From positions 1 through 29,271 of the IMG/VR virus record IMGVR_UViG_3300042868_001154: a stretch of DNA of 29,271 bases. One strand, 5' to 3'. Every line of letters starts with the position of its first letter. Position 1 is the first letter of the stretch. This document shows, one piece after another, positions 6,707 through 15,331 of the stretch. Position numbers and translations under genes: made by a program. This DNA comes from a virus. The notes under the pieces are model-generated. The model was not told the origin of the DNA, made no database searches, and saw only the letters and a list, made by a program, of their open reading frames with translations.

Positions 6707-7320
6707 GCGATGAGAAGTTAAACGCCAACACAACGCTTGACAAGGTTCTCGGGTATGTGGACTCGCCGTTTAAACTTGCAGCTATCCTTATCATGGGCTT
6801 GGTCGCTTTCGCTGGTTACTTTGTTTACACAAACCAAGACCTTCTCATTGGGGCCTACAAAGAGTCCAAGAAGATACCCAGCATTGCCGAGGACAGGGTT
6901 GAAGATGCCTCTGCCCACCTGTTCAAAACCACCAACGCCACTATCGTTGCGGTGTTTAAAGTTAACCCCATGTTTGGGACTCGTGTGTTGTACCGGGCCT
7001 ACGCCAAGGACGGCAGAGACAAAACCAATGACGGGCTGGATGTGGGACTGTTTACAAACAACGCAGCCAATAATGCTGACGTTATAAAGCTGATGGCAAA
7101 CGAAGTCCCTTGCGGGGAGTACCGCACAGCGCAGTCTGAAATGGGTATTTGGTACATCAACAAGGGCGTTACCTATACTTGCAGAATCAGTGTTCCACCA
7201 GAGCCGGGGCGGTTCGTGGGGCAGATAACCGTGGGGTGGGAGACGGAACCCACAGACTTAGAATCAGCACGAACCATGCTTAGTATTGCCGCAACCATGC
7301 TTTCAAGGAGTAAACAATAA
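6703..7320 (+). CDS. Single-TM protein with periplasmic C-terminal domain
   Basis: A 205-residue protein. After about 22 mostly polar N-terminal residues comes one hydrophobic span (residues 23-44, FKLAAILIMGLVAFAGYFVY). A roughly 160-residue soluble domain follows, with just two cysteines, C137 and C160, which could form a disulfide if the domain is periplasmic (N-in, C-out). No cleavage site is seen. It overlaps the previous gene by ATGA and abuts the holin gene (TAATG at 7318-7322). It is not recognisable as an Rz/Rz1 spanin: there is no lipobox and no long coiled coil. Family unknown to me; a lysis or host-membrane function is inferred from neighbours only. Confidence 0.78.
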   Translation: MSDEKLNANTTLDKVLGYVDSPFKLAAILIMGLVAFAGYFVYTNQDLLIGAYKESKKIPSIAEDRVEDASAHLFKTTNATIVAVFKVNPMFGTRVLYRAYAKDGRDKTNDGLDVGLFTNNAANNADVIKLMANEVPCGEYRTAQSEMGIWYINKGVTYTCRISVPPEPGRFVGQITVGWETEPTDLESARTMLSIAATMLSRSKQ

Positions 7321-7778
7321 TGTTTGACATTTCAGGACTGCTGCAAGTAGGCGGCAAAATCATCGACAAGTTAATCCCCGACCCTGAAGCCAAGGCACGG
7401 GCACAACTCGAACTGGCAACGCTGGCTCAAACTGGCGAGTTGGCGCAAATGGCAAACGACACCAAGTTGGTCGAGTTGAGTAACGCCAACACTGACAGCG
7501 CTCGTGACATGAACGCCAAGGTACAGGAATCAACCAGTGCATCATGGCTGGCAAAAAACACGGCCTACGCGCTGGACATCGGGATTGTCTCGGCCACCAT
7601 CTTCTTGGCGTGGTTTGCGTTTATGAAGGGCGTTCCAGATGCCAATAAAGAGCTGGTGTATATGGCGCTTGGCTCACTTATCACCATGTCTGGCACCGTG
7701 CTGAACTTCCACCGTGGTAGTTCTCAGGGCTCCAAAGACAAGGGTAGCGAAATCCAAAAACTCAAGGAACAACAATGA
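7320..7778 (+). CDS. Holin, GTA 3TM-type
   Basis: A 152-residue protein with AAGGAG before its ATG. The N-terminus (DISGLLQVGGKIIDKLIPDPEAKARAQLELATL) and the later WLAKNTAYALDIGIVSATIFLAWFAF and VYMALGSLITMSGTVLNFHRG segments match the layout of the family described as holin of 3TMs for gene-transfer release (GTA_holin_3TM). Two strong membrane spans are visible at about residues 83-104 and 113-132; a third, weaker one would be N-terminal. The C-terminal tail is charged and cytoplasmic. Holins form the inner-membrane lesion that starts lysis and releases the endolysin. The endolysin gene follows with a 4-base overlap. Confidence 0.8.
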   Translation: MFDISGLLQVGGKIIDKLIPDPEAKARAQLELATLAQTGELAQMANDTKLVELSNANTDSARDMNAKVQESTSASWLAKNTAYALDIGIVSATIFLAWFAFMKGVPDANKELVYMALGSLITMSGTVLNFHRGSSQGSKDKGSEIQKLKEQQ

Positions 7779-8287
7779 GAAACAACTTTGCCGAAGCCCT
7801 GCAAGCCCTGCTGAAACATGAAGGCGGCTATGTAAACCATCCGTCCGACCCCGGCGGCATGACCAATCTGGGGGTTACTAAGAAGGTCTGGGAAGAGTGG
7901 GTCGGCCATCCGGTAACCGAAGCTGCCATGCGTGCGCTTAAGCCTGAAGATGTTGCTGCCCTGTACAAGGCTAAGTACTGGGATAAGGTCCAAGGTGACT
8001 TTTTACCCGACGGTGTAGACCTTGCGGTGTTCGATGCTGCGGTTAATTCTGGCCCCGGACGCGCAGCAAAATGGCTCCAAGAGCTTGTGGGTGCTAAAGC
8101 AGATGGCGTAATTGGCCCCCAGACGCTAACTACTGTCGGGCAGATCGACCCCAAAAAGCTCGTGGCAGATTACAATGCCCACAGATTGGCGTTCCTAAAG
8201 GGACTGCCGACATTCCCTACATTCGGTAAGGGCTGGTCCAACCGGGTAGCCGCTGTGACGACCGAAGCGCTTGCCATGACCGCATGA
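7775..8287 (+). CDS. Endolysin, glycoside hydrolase family 108 with PG_binding_3 domain
   Basis: A 170-residue peptidoglycan-degrading enzyme. The N-terminal GH108 domain has the signature HEGGYVNHPSDPGGMTNLGVT, with E16 as the catalytic Glu of the family, followed by the AALYKAKYWDKV block. The C-terminal half (ADGVIGPQTLTTVGQIDPKKLVADYNAHRLAFLK through GKGWSNRV) is the family's usual PG_binding_3 region. Length is normal for these compact endolysins. No signal peptide or anchor is present, so it depends on the holin encoded just upstream (4-base ATGA overlap; AAGGAAC ribosome site). It cleaves the murein of the host, consistent with a Gram-negative host. Confidence 0.93.
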   Translation: MRNNFAEALQALLKHEGGYVNHPSDPGGMTNLGVTKKVWEEWVGHPVTEAAMRALKPEDVAALYKAKYWDKVQGDFLPDGVDLAVFDAAVNSGPGRAAKWLQELVGAKADGVIGPQTLTTVGQIDPKKLVADYNAHRLAFLKGLPTFPTFGKGWSNRVAAVTTEALAMTA

Positions 8288-8295
8288 GGTGAAAC

Positions 8296-10431
8296 GTGCC
8301 TTTACAGAAGATTCTCCTTAAGCCCGGAATTAACCGAGAAAACACTCGGTATACAACTGAAGGCGGGTATTACGAATCAAATTTGGTTCGCTTCCGCCAA
8401 GGCACGCCTGAAAAAATTGGCGGTTGGCTACGTATTTCTGCGAACACGTTTACAGGCATCTGCCGTTCACTCTGGAATTGGGTGACTTTGGCGGGTGCTA
8501 ACCTAGTTGGTGTGGGTACAGAAAGCAAGTTTTTCATCGAGCAGACGGGCGTGTATTTTGACATTACCCCAATTGCAAACACGCATGTGCTGGGTGCAAA
8601 TCCCTTCACTACTGTTAACGGTAGTAAGTCGGTCGCGGTTGCTGATGCTACGTACCTACCTGAAGTAGGTGATTACGTTATTTTTTCCAATGTCACTACT
8701 TTTAACAATGTAGACCTCGAAGGAGAGTTCCAAGTAGCTTCATTGTTGAGTACGACAGCATACACAGTAACGGCTAATACTTTTGCCAACGCAAGCGGTT
8801 CTGGTGGCGGTTCTCCGGTGTACGCTGCGTACCTAATTAAAGCTGGTCTTTTGGTGGTTGGTAACTTTTTGGGTTGGAGTTCTGGTGCGTGGGGTAGTTC
8901 CAACTGGGGTGGCTTGGGTCAAACTGCGAGTTCGGATGTAAGACTATGGACGCAGTACAACTTCGGCGAAAATCTGGTACTTGGTCCTAAAAAGGGCGCA
9001 CTATACTTCTGGAACGCTTCGACTGCACCTGTACTACTGTACCCAACAGCAATAAGTATCTCCAATGGTTCTCCTGCGTTAGTGACGCTCACCACGAATA
9101 CAGCCACTACGCTGCTAGACGGTACGGCGTTAATGTTTGAAACTACAGGCGTTTTGCCAGCTCCGTTGGTTCCGTTCACGGTGTACTATGTTAAGTACCT
9201 GACACCAACTACATTTAATTTATCGCTTACTTTTGGCGGTGCGGCGATTAACACTACCACCGCTGGGTCAGGGGTGCACACTATCTCTATTCGAGCTATC
9301 CCAGTGACTTCATTGGCCGGGGCGTCTAACGTGCCATTGAGTCAGTACACACTGCTTGTTTCCGATACTAGCCGGTTTACCTTCTGTTTTGGAACAAACG
9401 AGTATCTGAGCACTACCTACGACCCAATGGTTATTCGCTGGTCTGACCAAGAAAGCCTAACAAACTGGACTCCGGCTATTACTAACCAAGCGGGTAGTTT
9501 GCGTTTGTCTCATGGCTCTACAATTCAGGCAGTACTGCAGTCTCGGCAGGAGGTTTTGGTTTTTACCGACGCTGCGCTGTATTCCCTACAATATCTCGGA
9601 CCCCCGTACGTATGGGGTTCTCAGCTCCTAAGTGACAATATTTCTATCACTAGCCAGAATGCGGCTTCGTACGCTAACGGTGTGGCCTACTGGATGGGGC
9701 AGGACAAGTTTTACAAGTACGACGGTCGGGTTCAGACTCTCCGCTGCGATCTGCGCCAGTTTGTTTATAACGACATCAACCGTGCTCAGTATGGGCAGAC
9801 TTTCGCTAGCACAAACGAAGGCTTCAACGAAATTTGGTGGTTCTATTGCTCACAGAATAGCAACACAGTTGACCGTTACGTAGTCTATAACTACTCGGAA
9901 GACATTTGGTACTACGGCAATATGGCTCGTACTGCATGGATGGATTCATCACTGCGCAACTACCCCGTTGCAGCTACGTACTCTAACAATTTGGTTTACC
10001 ATGAGAACGGTGTGGATAATGGGGAAGGTGCCGATCTTGTGCCGATTGACTCCTCAATTACTACTGCCCAGTTCGATATTGGCGACGGCCATAACTTTGC
10101 TTTTGTGTGGCGGATATTGCCTGATTTGACGTTCCGTGGTTCGACAGATGGTACCGTGCCACAAATGACAATGCAGCTTTTACCCTTGCAAAACTCTGGT
10201 TCTGGGTACAACAACCCGCTGTCAATAGGCGGCACAAGTGCACTTGCATCCCAAGTTATTGCCGCTACACAACAGTACCCAATCGACTTGGATACGTACA
10301 ACGGGCAGATTTACATCCGGGTTCGTGGTCGGCAGATGTCTATGAAGTTAAGCGCTAACACACTTGGTACGCAATGGCAGATGGGTGCACCTCGAATTGA
10401 CATCCGCCAAGATGGCCGGAGGGGTAGTTAA
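8296..10431 (+). CDS. Large tail/hub structural protein
   Basis: A 711-residue protein starting at a GTG (8296) with a strong GAGGTG site in front. The N-terminus (PLQKILLKPGINRENTRYTTEGGYYESNLVRFRQGTPEKIGGW) is a hallmark of a structural protein common in environmental podovirus-like genomes and often annotated as a tail-hub or packaged-DNA stabilisation protein, functionally like P22 gp10; that comparison is by type and I cannot verify homology. The rest is beta-rich, with many Trp/Tyr and few Lys, with segments such as VYNYSEDIWYYGNMARTAW typical of beta-propeller-like or hub proteins. There is no enzymatic motif. Its stop overlaps the next ATG (TAATG). It likely sits at the head-tail junction or tail tube. 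Confidence 0.75.
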   Translation: MPLQKILLKPGINRENTRYTTEGGYYESNLVRFRQGTPEKIGGWLRISANTFTGICRSLWNWVTLAGANLVGVGTESKFFIEQTGVYFDITPIANTHVLGANPFTTVNGSKSVAVADATYLPEVGDYVIFSNVTTFNNVDLEGEFQVASLLSTTAYTVTANTFANASGSGGGSPVYAAYLIKAGLLVVGNFLGWSSGAWGSSNWGGLGQTASSDVRLWTQYNFGENLVLGPKKGALYFWNASTAPVLLYPTAISISNGSPALVTLTTNTATTLLDGTALMFETTGVLPAPLVPFTVYYVKYLTPTTFNLSLTFGGAAINTTTAGSGVHTISIRAIPVTSLAGASNVPLSQYTLLVSDTSRFTFCFGTNEYLSTTYDPMVIRWSDQESLTNWTPAITNQAGSLRLSHGSTIQAVLQSRQEVLVFTDAALYSLQYLGPPYVWGSQLLSDNISITSQNAASYANGVAYWMGQDKFYKYDGRVQTLRCDLRQFVYNDINRAQYGQTFASTNEGFNEIWWFYCSQNSNTVDRYVVYNYSEDIWYYGNMARTAWMDSSLRNYPVAATYSNNLVYHENGVDNGEGADLVPIDSSITTAQFDIGDGHNFAFVWRILPDLTFRGSTDGTVPQMTMQLLPLQNSGSGYNNPLSIGGTSALASQVIAATQQYPIDLDTYNGQIYIRVRGRQMSMKLSANTLGTQWQMGAPRIDIRQDGRRGS

Positions 10432-11303
10432 TGGCGCTCATTGCACGGCAGCTTCCGCTAATCCCTCCTAAAGCCCCTCGGCTCCCTGTAGCTACGCAGG
10501 AATACGATAAGGTGATGCTCGACGAGGAAAATAACATCCTACGTCTGTATTTCAACACTATCGACAACTTCGGGCAGTCGCTTAACAGCAGTATCGGGGG
10601 TGCGTTTCTACAGTTCCCCTACGGCGCGTTTCACCAAGACGGGAATACAACGCTGACTGCCAACATGACGAATGTGTCTACGACAGCCATTCAGGTAACG
10701 TCCACTGCGGGATTTGTTTCTCCGGGTAACTTGCTGATTGGGAGTGAGCTAGTAGCGTATACCGGCCTAACAAGCACGACATTTACTGGGATAACTCGCG
10801 GCGTATACAGCACTACAAACGTTGCACATACTGCGGGCGTTGCTGTAACAGAAGCGTTGGGGACCTCCAGCCCTACGACCTCAGTTACCTTTCCGTTTAC
10901 GTCTACGGATGCAAGCAACAACATCTCTCTTGAAACGTTGGATAACACCAAGATCACGTTTGCGGTATCGGGATACTACAACCTCCAGTTTAGTGCGCAG
11001 TTACTTAACTACACAACGTCAGAGGATAACGTGGTTTTTTGGTGGCGCTTGAATGGCGTAGATGTGCCGTACAGTGCGGGTACGCAGCTCGTTGGTCCGA
11101 AGCATGGTTCGCTCCCCGGTGCGGCTATCGTGGCGTGGAACATAATAATACCTGTTAACGCTACCGATTATGTTCAGCTAGTGTATTCGTCGGACTCCGG
11201 CAACACTGTAGTAGCCACTTATCCTGCGGGTACTGCGCCAGTGCACCCCGTATCCCCTTCCCTCATCCTTACAGCAACGTTTGTCTCAGCGCTGTTCCCA
11301 TGA
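10431..11303 (+). CDS. Beta-rich virion structural protein
   Basis: A 290-residue protein, ATG overlapping the upstream stop, with GGAGG before it. Residues 1-75 contain ...YDKVMLDEENNILRLYFNTIDN and GGAFLQFPYGAFHQDGNTTL. A middle module (NVSTTAIQVTSTAGFVSPGNLLIGSELVAYTGLTSTTFTGITRG) is a beta unit often found in phage structural proteins. The C-terminal about 130 residues (FAVSGYYNLQFSAQLLN...NVVFWWRLNGVDV) resemble C1q/TNF-like jelly-roll domains used in phage decoration or fibre proteins. Function inferred: minor structural or receptor-associated protein of the tail. No membrane span. Confidence 0.72.
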   Translation: MALIARQLPLIPPKAPRLPVATQEYDKVMLDEENNILRLYFNTIDNFGQSLNSSIGGAFLQFPYGAFHQDGNTTLTANMTNVSTTAIQVTSTAGFVSPGNLLIGSELVAYTGLTSTTFTGITRGVYSTTNVAHTAGVAVTEALGTSSPTTSVTFPFTSTDASNNISLETLDNTKITFAVSGYYNLQFSAQLLNYTTSEDNVVFWWRLNGVDVPYSAGTQLVGPKHGSLPGAAIVAWNIIIPVNATDYVQLVYSSDSGNTVVATYPAGTAPVHPVSPSLILTATFVSALFP

Positions 11304-11337
11304 TAAACTCGATCAACCCCTTCTCAGCGAGGCATAA

Positions 11338-12480
11338 ATGAGCCCATATAAACCAGCCCAAGGTGGCTATTTAGACAGTATCCTCCCTTCAATTCTTGGC
11401 ACAGGTAGCCTAGGAAAAGGAATCACTGCCGGTCTCGATGCCTACAGTAACCGCAGTGCTGGTGCCCAACCCCCTGCTCAGGGTCAAGGTTACGCTGCTG
11501 GTGGTACTCCTGACACTCGTTCAATTCTTGAGCAGCAGGCGGAAACAGTACCCGGCTACGGCCAGCAAGGGCGAGACTTTGGCCGAGAGATTCTGTATAG
11601 GCAGTACCTCCCTCCGACGAAACCCCCAGTTGCACCTCTTTCAGTTGATGCGAATACAGGTAAAGGACTCTCAGCCTTGTCAGAAAGCAACTCTGCTTTA
11701 GGCGGAAACGATAGTTTGCAAAAGGGCCATACTCCGGGGGAATTTGGCCTACCGGGGGCTACAACTAACGCCAGCGGGGACAGTGGGCCGACAACAGGAC
11801 TGGCTTCTTTCGGTAACAGCCTAGCCGCTACGCTAGGCAATATGGGGCTTACAGGGCTGTCTACATCTATTGCGCAGTCTGTTGACCCAAATTATGGGCA
11901 TGAAGGTCGGCACTCGTTATCCGCGCCTACTGTTGATACCAGCCCCATGGGCCCTGCACTAGATACTGCTATCGGCCCTGCACTTGATGTTGATTCCACC
12001 GATGTATCTTCTACTGAAACTGGCCCTAGTAGTATGGGGTTTGGTATTGAAGGCGGCGGCTACGGCGGCATGTCTGGTGATGGTGACGGGGGTGGCGGCG
12101 GTGCTGATGGAAGTGGTGGCGGTCCCGGCGATAGTGGCGGCCCCCGCGCTCGCGGTGGTGTAGTTGGGCAATACGCTCGTGGTGGTTTGTCTACCCTCGG
12201 CTCTTACTCTGATGGTGGCCGACTGCTTCGTGGCCCCGGTGATGGCGTGTCTGACTCTATCCCCGCTACGATTGGTAAGAAAAGGCAACCCGCTCGGCTT
12301 GCCGACGGTGAATTCGTGGTGCCTGCACGTATTGTTTCTGAGCTGGGTAATGGCTCTACTGAAGCTGGTGCACGTAAGCTGTACGCAATGCTGGACCGTA
12401 TCCAAGCCAACCGCAAGAAGTCTATTGGCAAGGGTAAAGTGGCTGCAAATAGCCGTTCCGATAAGCAACTGCCCGCATGA
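11338..12480 (+). CDS. Virion protein with GEFVVPA motif
   Basis: A 380-residue protein, GAGG seven bases before the ATG. Residues 1-230 are low complexity (Gly, Ser, Pro, Gln). A glycine/Asp tract lies at about 239-270 (GGGYGGMSGDGDGGGGGADG). The conserved part is C-terminal: RGPGDGVSDSIPA at 298-310 and LADGEFVVPARIVSELGNGS at 321-340, then a basic helical tail. The GDGVSDSIPA...GEFVVPA pair recurs in phage tape-measure-like and tail-associated proteins, where its function is unknown. The stop overlaps the GNAT-like gene (ATGA). It probably belongs with the two internal virion proteins downstream. Confidence 0.72.
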   Translation: MSPYKPAQGGYLDSILPSILGTGSLGKGITAGLDAYSNRSAGAQPPAQGQGYAAGGTPDTRSILEQQAETVPGYGQQGRDFGREILYRQYLPPTKPPVAPLSVDANTGKGLSALSESNSALGGNDSLQKGHTPGEFGLPGATTNASGDSGPTTGLASFGNSLAATLGNMGLTGLSTSIAQSVDPNYGHEGRHSLSAPTVDTSPMGPALDTAIGPALDVDSTDVSSTETGPSSMGFGIEGGGYGGMSGDGDGGGGGADGSGGGPGDSGGPRARGGVVGQYARGGLSTLGSYSDGGRLLRGPGDGVSDSIPATIGKKRQPARLADGEFVVPARIVSELGNGSTEAGARKLYAMLDRIQANRKKSIGKGKVAANSRSDKQLPA

Positions 12481-12884
12481 AGATTCAGTACGTTCCACTC
12501 GAATGGGTGAACTACACATGGGACAAAGTAGAGGGGTTCATCTCCTCCGCGCTAGAGTATGCAGATGGGGACTACACCACAGACCAAGTTAGGACTCTGG
12601 TGACTTTAGGGCAATGGTCGCTGATTGTTGCGGTAAGTGATGACGGTGAGATTCAAGGTGCCGCCACTGTAAGTTTTGTTAATCGCCCGAGTGATCGGGT
12701 TGCGTTTGTTACCACTATCAGTGGCAATTTAATTAGTAGCGTAGAGACGTTTCAGCAGCTTAAGGACTACGCAAAGTCCATGGGTGCTACAGCTATCGAA
12801 GGCGCTGCTAGAGAGTCAATCGCAAGGCTATGGCAACGCTATGGCTTCAAGGAAAAATACCGTATTGTTGGGGTAAAACTATGA
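12477..12884 (+). CDS. GNAT-fold protein, probably structural and catalytically inactive
   Basis: A 135-residue protein. The order of predicted elements fits a GCN5-related N-acetyltransferase fold: N-terminal helix pair, strand WSLIVAVSDDGEIQGAATVSFV, strand VAFVTTISGN, helix SSVETFQQLKDYAKSMGATAIEGAA, and the C-terminal ARLWQRYGFKEKYRIVGVKL typical of the last helix-strand. The acetyl-CoA pyrophosphate-binding motif (Q/R-x-x-G-x-G/A) that should follow the strand near residue 82 is not seen. A T7 internal virion protein (gp13) is also reported to be GNAT-like, and this gene likewise lies next to large virion proteins, so an assembly or packing role is more likely than an enzyme. Overlaps both neighbours. 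Confidence 0.7.
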   Translation: MKIQYVPLEWVNYTWDKVEGFISSALEYADGDYTTDQVRTLVTLGQWSLIVAVSDDGEIQGAATVSFVNRPSDRVAFVTTISGNLISSVETFQQLKDYAKSMGATAIEGAARESIARLWQRYGFKEKYRIVGVKL

Positions 12885-15322
12885 AATTTAACGACCGCTC
12901 AATGGCCCTGCTGGGTGTTCCAGACTTGCCCCTCAACGCATTTGTTCGCAAAGCAAGTGGCGGGATTACTCCTCAAAGCGGTGGCAACACTACCAACACT
13001 ACAACGCAGTCCACTGAACTCCCAGCGTGGCTTAAGACGTATGCTGAAGAAGGGTTGAAGTCGGCATCGGACCTAACTAAACAGCCATACCAAGCATTTG
13101 AGGGTAACCGGATTGCTGGCTTTAGCCCGTTGCAAACTCAGACACAAGAGGCCGCAGCAAACATGACCCCTTCTGCGGGTACTCAAGCTGCTATGGGTAC
13201 TACTGGTGAAGTTGCAGGTAGAGCTTTAGGCACTAACTACGACGCCGGACAATTCCAAGGTGGTCAATTTGGCGGTGCCGAGGCCCAACAATATATGAAT
13301 CCCTACATGCAAAATGTGGTGGATATCCAAAAGCGCGAAGCACAACGCCAGTCTGGCATACAAGGTACCCAACAACAAGCCCAAGCAGCCCAGTCCGGTG
13401 CCTTCGGTGGTAGTCGGGACGCCATTATGCGTGCTGAGCGCGAGCGTAATCTGGGAACTCAGATGGGTGACATCCAAGCTCAGGGTTCTAATTTGGCCTT
13501 TCAGCAGGCACAGCAGCAGTTCAATGCCGACCAAGCCCGCCGTATGCAGGCAGAACAGCAAGGGGAGCAATCACGTCAATTTGGTGCTGGGGTTGGGATG
13601 CAAGGGTTGAATACGGCCCTATCGGCTGCAGGACAGTACGGCACTCTGGCGGGTCAGGAATTCCAACAGGGTATGGACGTTAACCGTCTGCAAAATGCCT
13701 ATGGTGCCCAACAGCAGGCTATGCGACAGCAGGGTTTGACTCAGAGTTACGATGACTTCCAACGCCAACAGCAGGACCCGTACAACAAACTGAGCTACAT
13801 GGCAAGTCTAGTGCGCGGCACTCCGGGTATGACTTCTACGACTACCGGCACTACACCTAATCCGTCATTTCTCCAGACCGCTGGTTCTCTGGGTATGGGT
13901 GCTTATGGGCTAAAGAATTTCTTCGCTGACGGTGGTAGTGTTGACAGCCAACAGAATATTGAGAGCATCGTCCGCACGTTGTTGGACCCACAACTTGACC
14001 AAGCTGAAAAAGCGGCGAAGGTCCGTGGTGATGCCGAACAGCTACGGGTCATTCAAATGGAGAAAGCTGCCCGTGCGTCTATGCGACGCGGTATTGGTTC
14101 CGTCCCCGTAGATATGGATAAGATGATGCCGACCGCAGAGGGCATGGCCCGTGGTGGTATTGTTGCTTTTGCCGAAGGCGGTGGTAGTACTGTAGAAGGC
14201 GAAGATGATGATGAGTACCCAACAATGCTAACGGGTGCTTATGCGCAAGATGCTGGCAATCCTGATATGAACGCCCTAGGCAACGCTGGAATGTTGAAAT
14301 CCGCACAGGATATTCAGAACGCTAAGTACGAACCATACACACCAGAGATGCGTGCAACGCAGATTAAACGCACCCGTACTGAACTAATGGAAGGTATGGG
14401 GGCTAGCCCGTATGATGCGCAGCGCAAGGAAATCGAGCAGATGAAGGCAGACTCTGCTGCTAACTTGAAGCAAGGTAAAGGTCTCGCCGCACTCCAAGCT
14501 GCCTCGGCTATGCTAGAAGGTGGTAATGCTGTTCGGGGCCTTCTTAAAGGTGCGGGTGCCTTCGGTAGCGCATATAGTGAAGCTGTCCGTGCAGACCAAG
14601 CGCAGAAACGTGCCTTGCAGAATATGCAGATTAACTTGGCTGATGCTGAGCGTAAAGAGAAGATGGGCCTTAACAAAGAAGCTATTGCGTCCGCTAACCA
14701 AGCCCAAAAAGATCAACATGCCGCACAAGTGTTTGGCGTGGACAAGGCTAAAGCTCTCGGTGTTGTGTATCGTGGTATGGCAGCGGCTAACAAGCCCGGT
14801 GCAGCACCTAAACCCGCAGCAGAGCCTAAGCTCGATGAGGCAACATTGCGAGACCTGACTAAAAACCTTATGGCTAAGGCTCCGGTAATACCGGGTGAAT
14901 CTTTAGAAGACAGACGAAGCAGGCTCGGTGCTCAGGCAGGGATGCAGATACTTTCTACGAAGGGCGTTCGTTCAACAACCAGCGTAAGTGATGTCGGGGG
15001 CACGAGAGCGGGACTTATGGGCTCGGACCTCACCATATCGGCCACCAAAGCTGCTAACGAAGCATACAACAAGGCGTTCGACAAAATCCGATTTACTAAG
15101 CAGTACATGAATGCGTCCCCTAGTGAGCAGGCAAGACTTGCTGGCGAACTAAAAACAGCAGCAAGAGCGGATTTTGACTTACCTCCACTCGGTGCCGCTG
15201 CCCCCGCCGCTGCCCCTGCTGCTAGGCCTGTAGCTGCTACTGACTTTTATGCCAAATGGGCTACACTCAAGTCAGGGCAAACATTGGTTGGGCCTGACGG
15301 TAAAACATACATTAAGAAGTAA
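12881..15322 (+). CDS. Large internal virion/ejection-type protein, Gln-rich
   Basis: Start chosen at 12881, where the ATG overlaps the GNAT stop (ATGA). An ATG 51 bases upstream would read inside the GNAT gene and adds a leader (MATLWLQG...) with no family character. The 813 residues contain a Gln/Ala/Gly-rich helical region (QQYMNPYMQNVVDIQKREAQ, SGIQGTQQQAQAAQSGAFGGSRD, NLAFQQAQQQFNADQARRMQ). A glycine hinge ARGGIVAFAEGGG follows near residue 424, then a charged helical half and an Ala/Pro linker (AAAPAAAPAARP), ending TLKSGQTLVGPDGKTYIKK. The composition matches large internal or ejected virion proteins of podovirus-type phages. It has no catalytic motif that I can see and no hydrophobic span of membrane length other than a short one near GAYGLKNFF. 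Confidence 0.72.
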   Translation: MKFNDRSMALLGVPDLPLNAFVRKASGGITPQSGGNTTNTTTQSTELPAWLKTYAEEGLKSASDLTKQPYQAFEGNRIAGFSPLQTQTQEAAANMTPSAGTQAAMGTTGEVAGRALGTNYDAGQFQGGQFGGAEAQQYMNPYMQNVVDIQKREAQRQSGIQGTQQQAQAAQSGAFGGSRDAIMRAERERNLGTQMGDIQAQGSNLAFQQAQQQFNADQARRMQAEQQGEQSRQFGAGVGMQGLNTALSAAGQYGTLAGQEFQQGMDVNRLQNAYGAQQQAMRQQGLTQSYDDFQRQQQDPYNKLSYMASLVRGTPGMTSTTTGTTPNPSFLQTAGSLGMGAYGLKNFFADGGSVDSQQNIESIVRTLLDPQLDQAEKAAKVRGDAEQLRVIQMEKAARASMRRGIGSVPVDMDKMMPTAEGMARGGIVAFAEGGGSTVEGEDDDEYPTMLTGAYAQDAGNPDMNALGNAGMLKSAQDIQNAKYEPYTPEMRATQIKRTRTELMEGMGASPYDAQRKEIEQMKADSAANLKQGKGLAALQAASAMLEGGNAVRGLLKGAGAFGSAYSEAVRADQAQKRALQNMQINLADAERKEKMGLNKEAIASANQAQKDQHAAQVFGVDKAKALGVVYRGMAAANKPGAAPKPAAEPKLDEATLRDLTKNLMAKAPVIPGESLEDRRSRLGAQAGMQILSTKGVRSTTSVSDVGGTRAGLMGSDLTISATKAANEAYNKAFDKIRFTKQYMNASPSEQARLAGELKTAARADFDLPPLGAAAPAAAPAARPVAATDFYAKWATLKSGQTLVGPDGKTYIKK

Positions 15323-15331
15323 GGATTCGTT

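Noticed and set aside
11281-11310. Possible promoter before the GEFVVPA protein (TTGTCT-17-TAAACT)
   Set aside because: Only 4/6 matches at both boxes, and it lies in the coding end of the previous gene; expected by chance.
12830-12880. N-terminal extension of the 813-residue virion protein
   Set aside because: It would overlap the GNAT-like gene by over 50 bases in another frame; the ATG at 12881 makes the usual ATGA junction.
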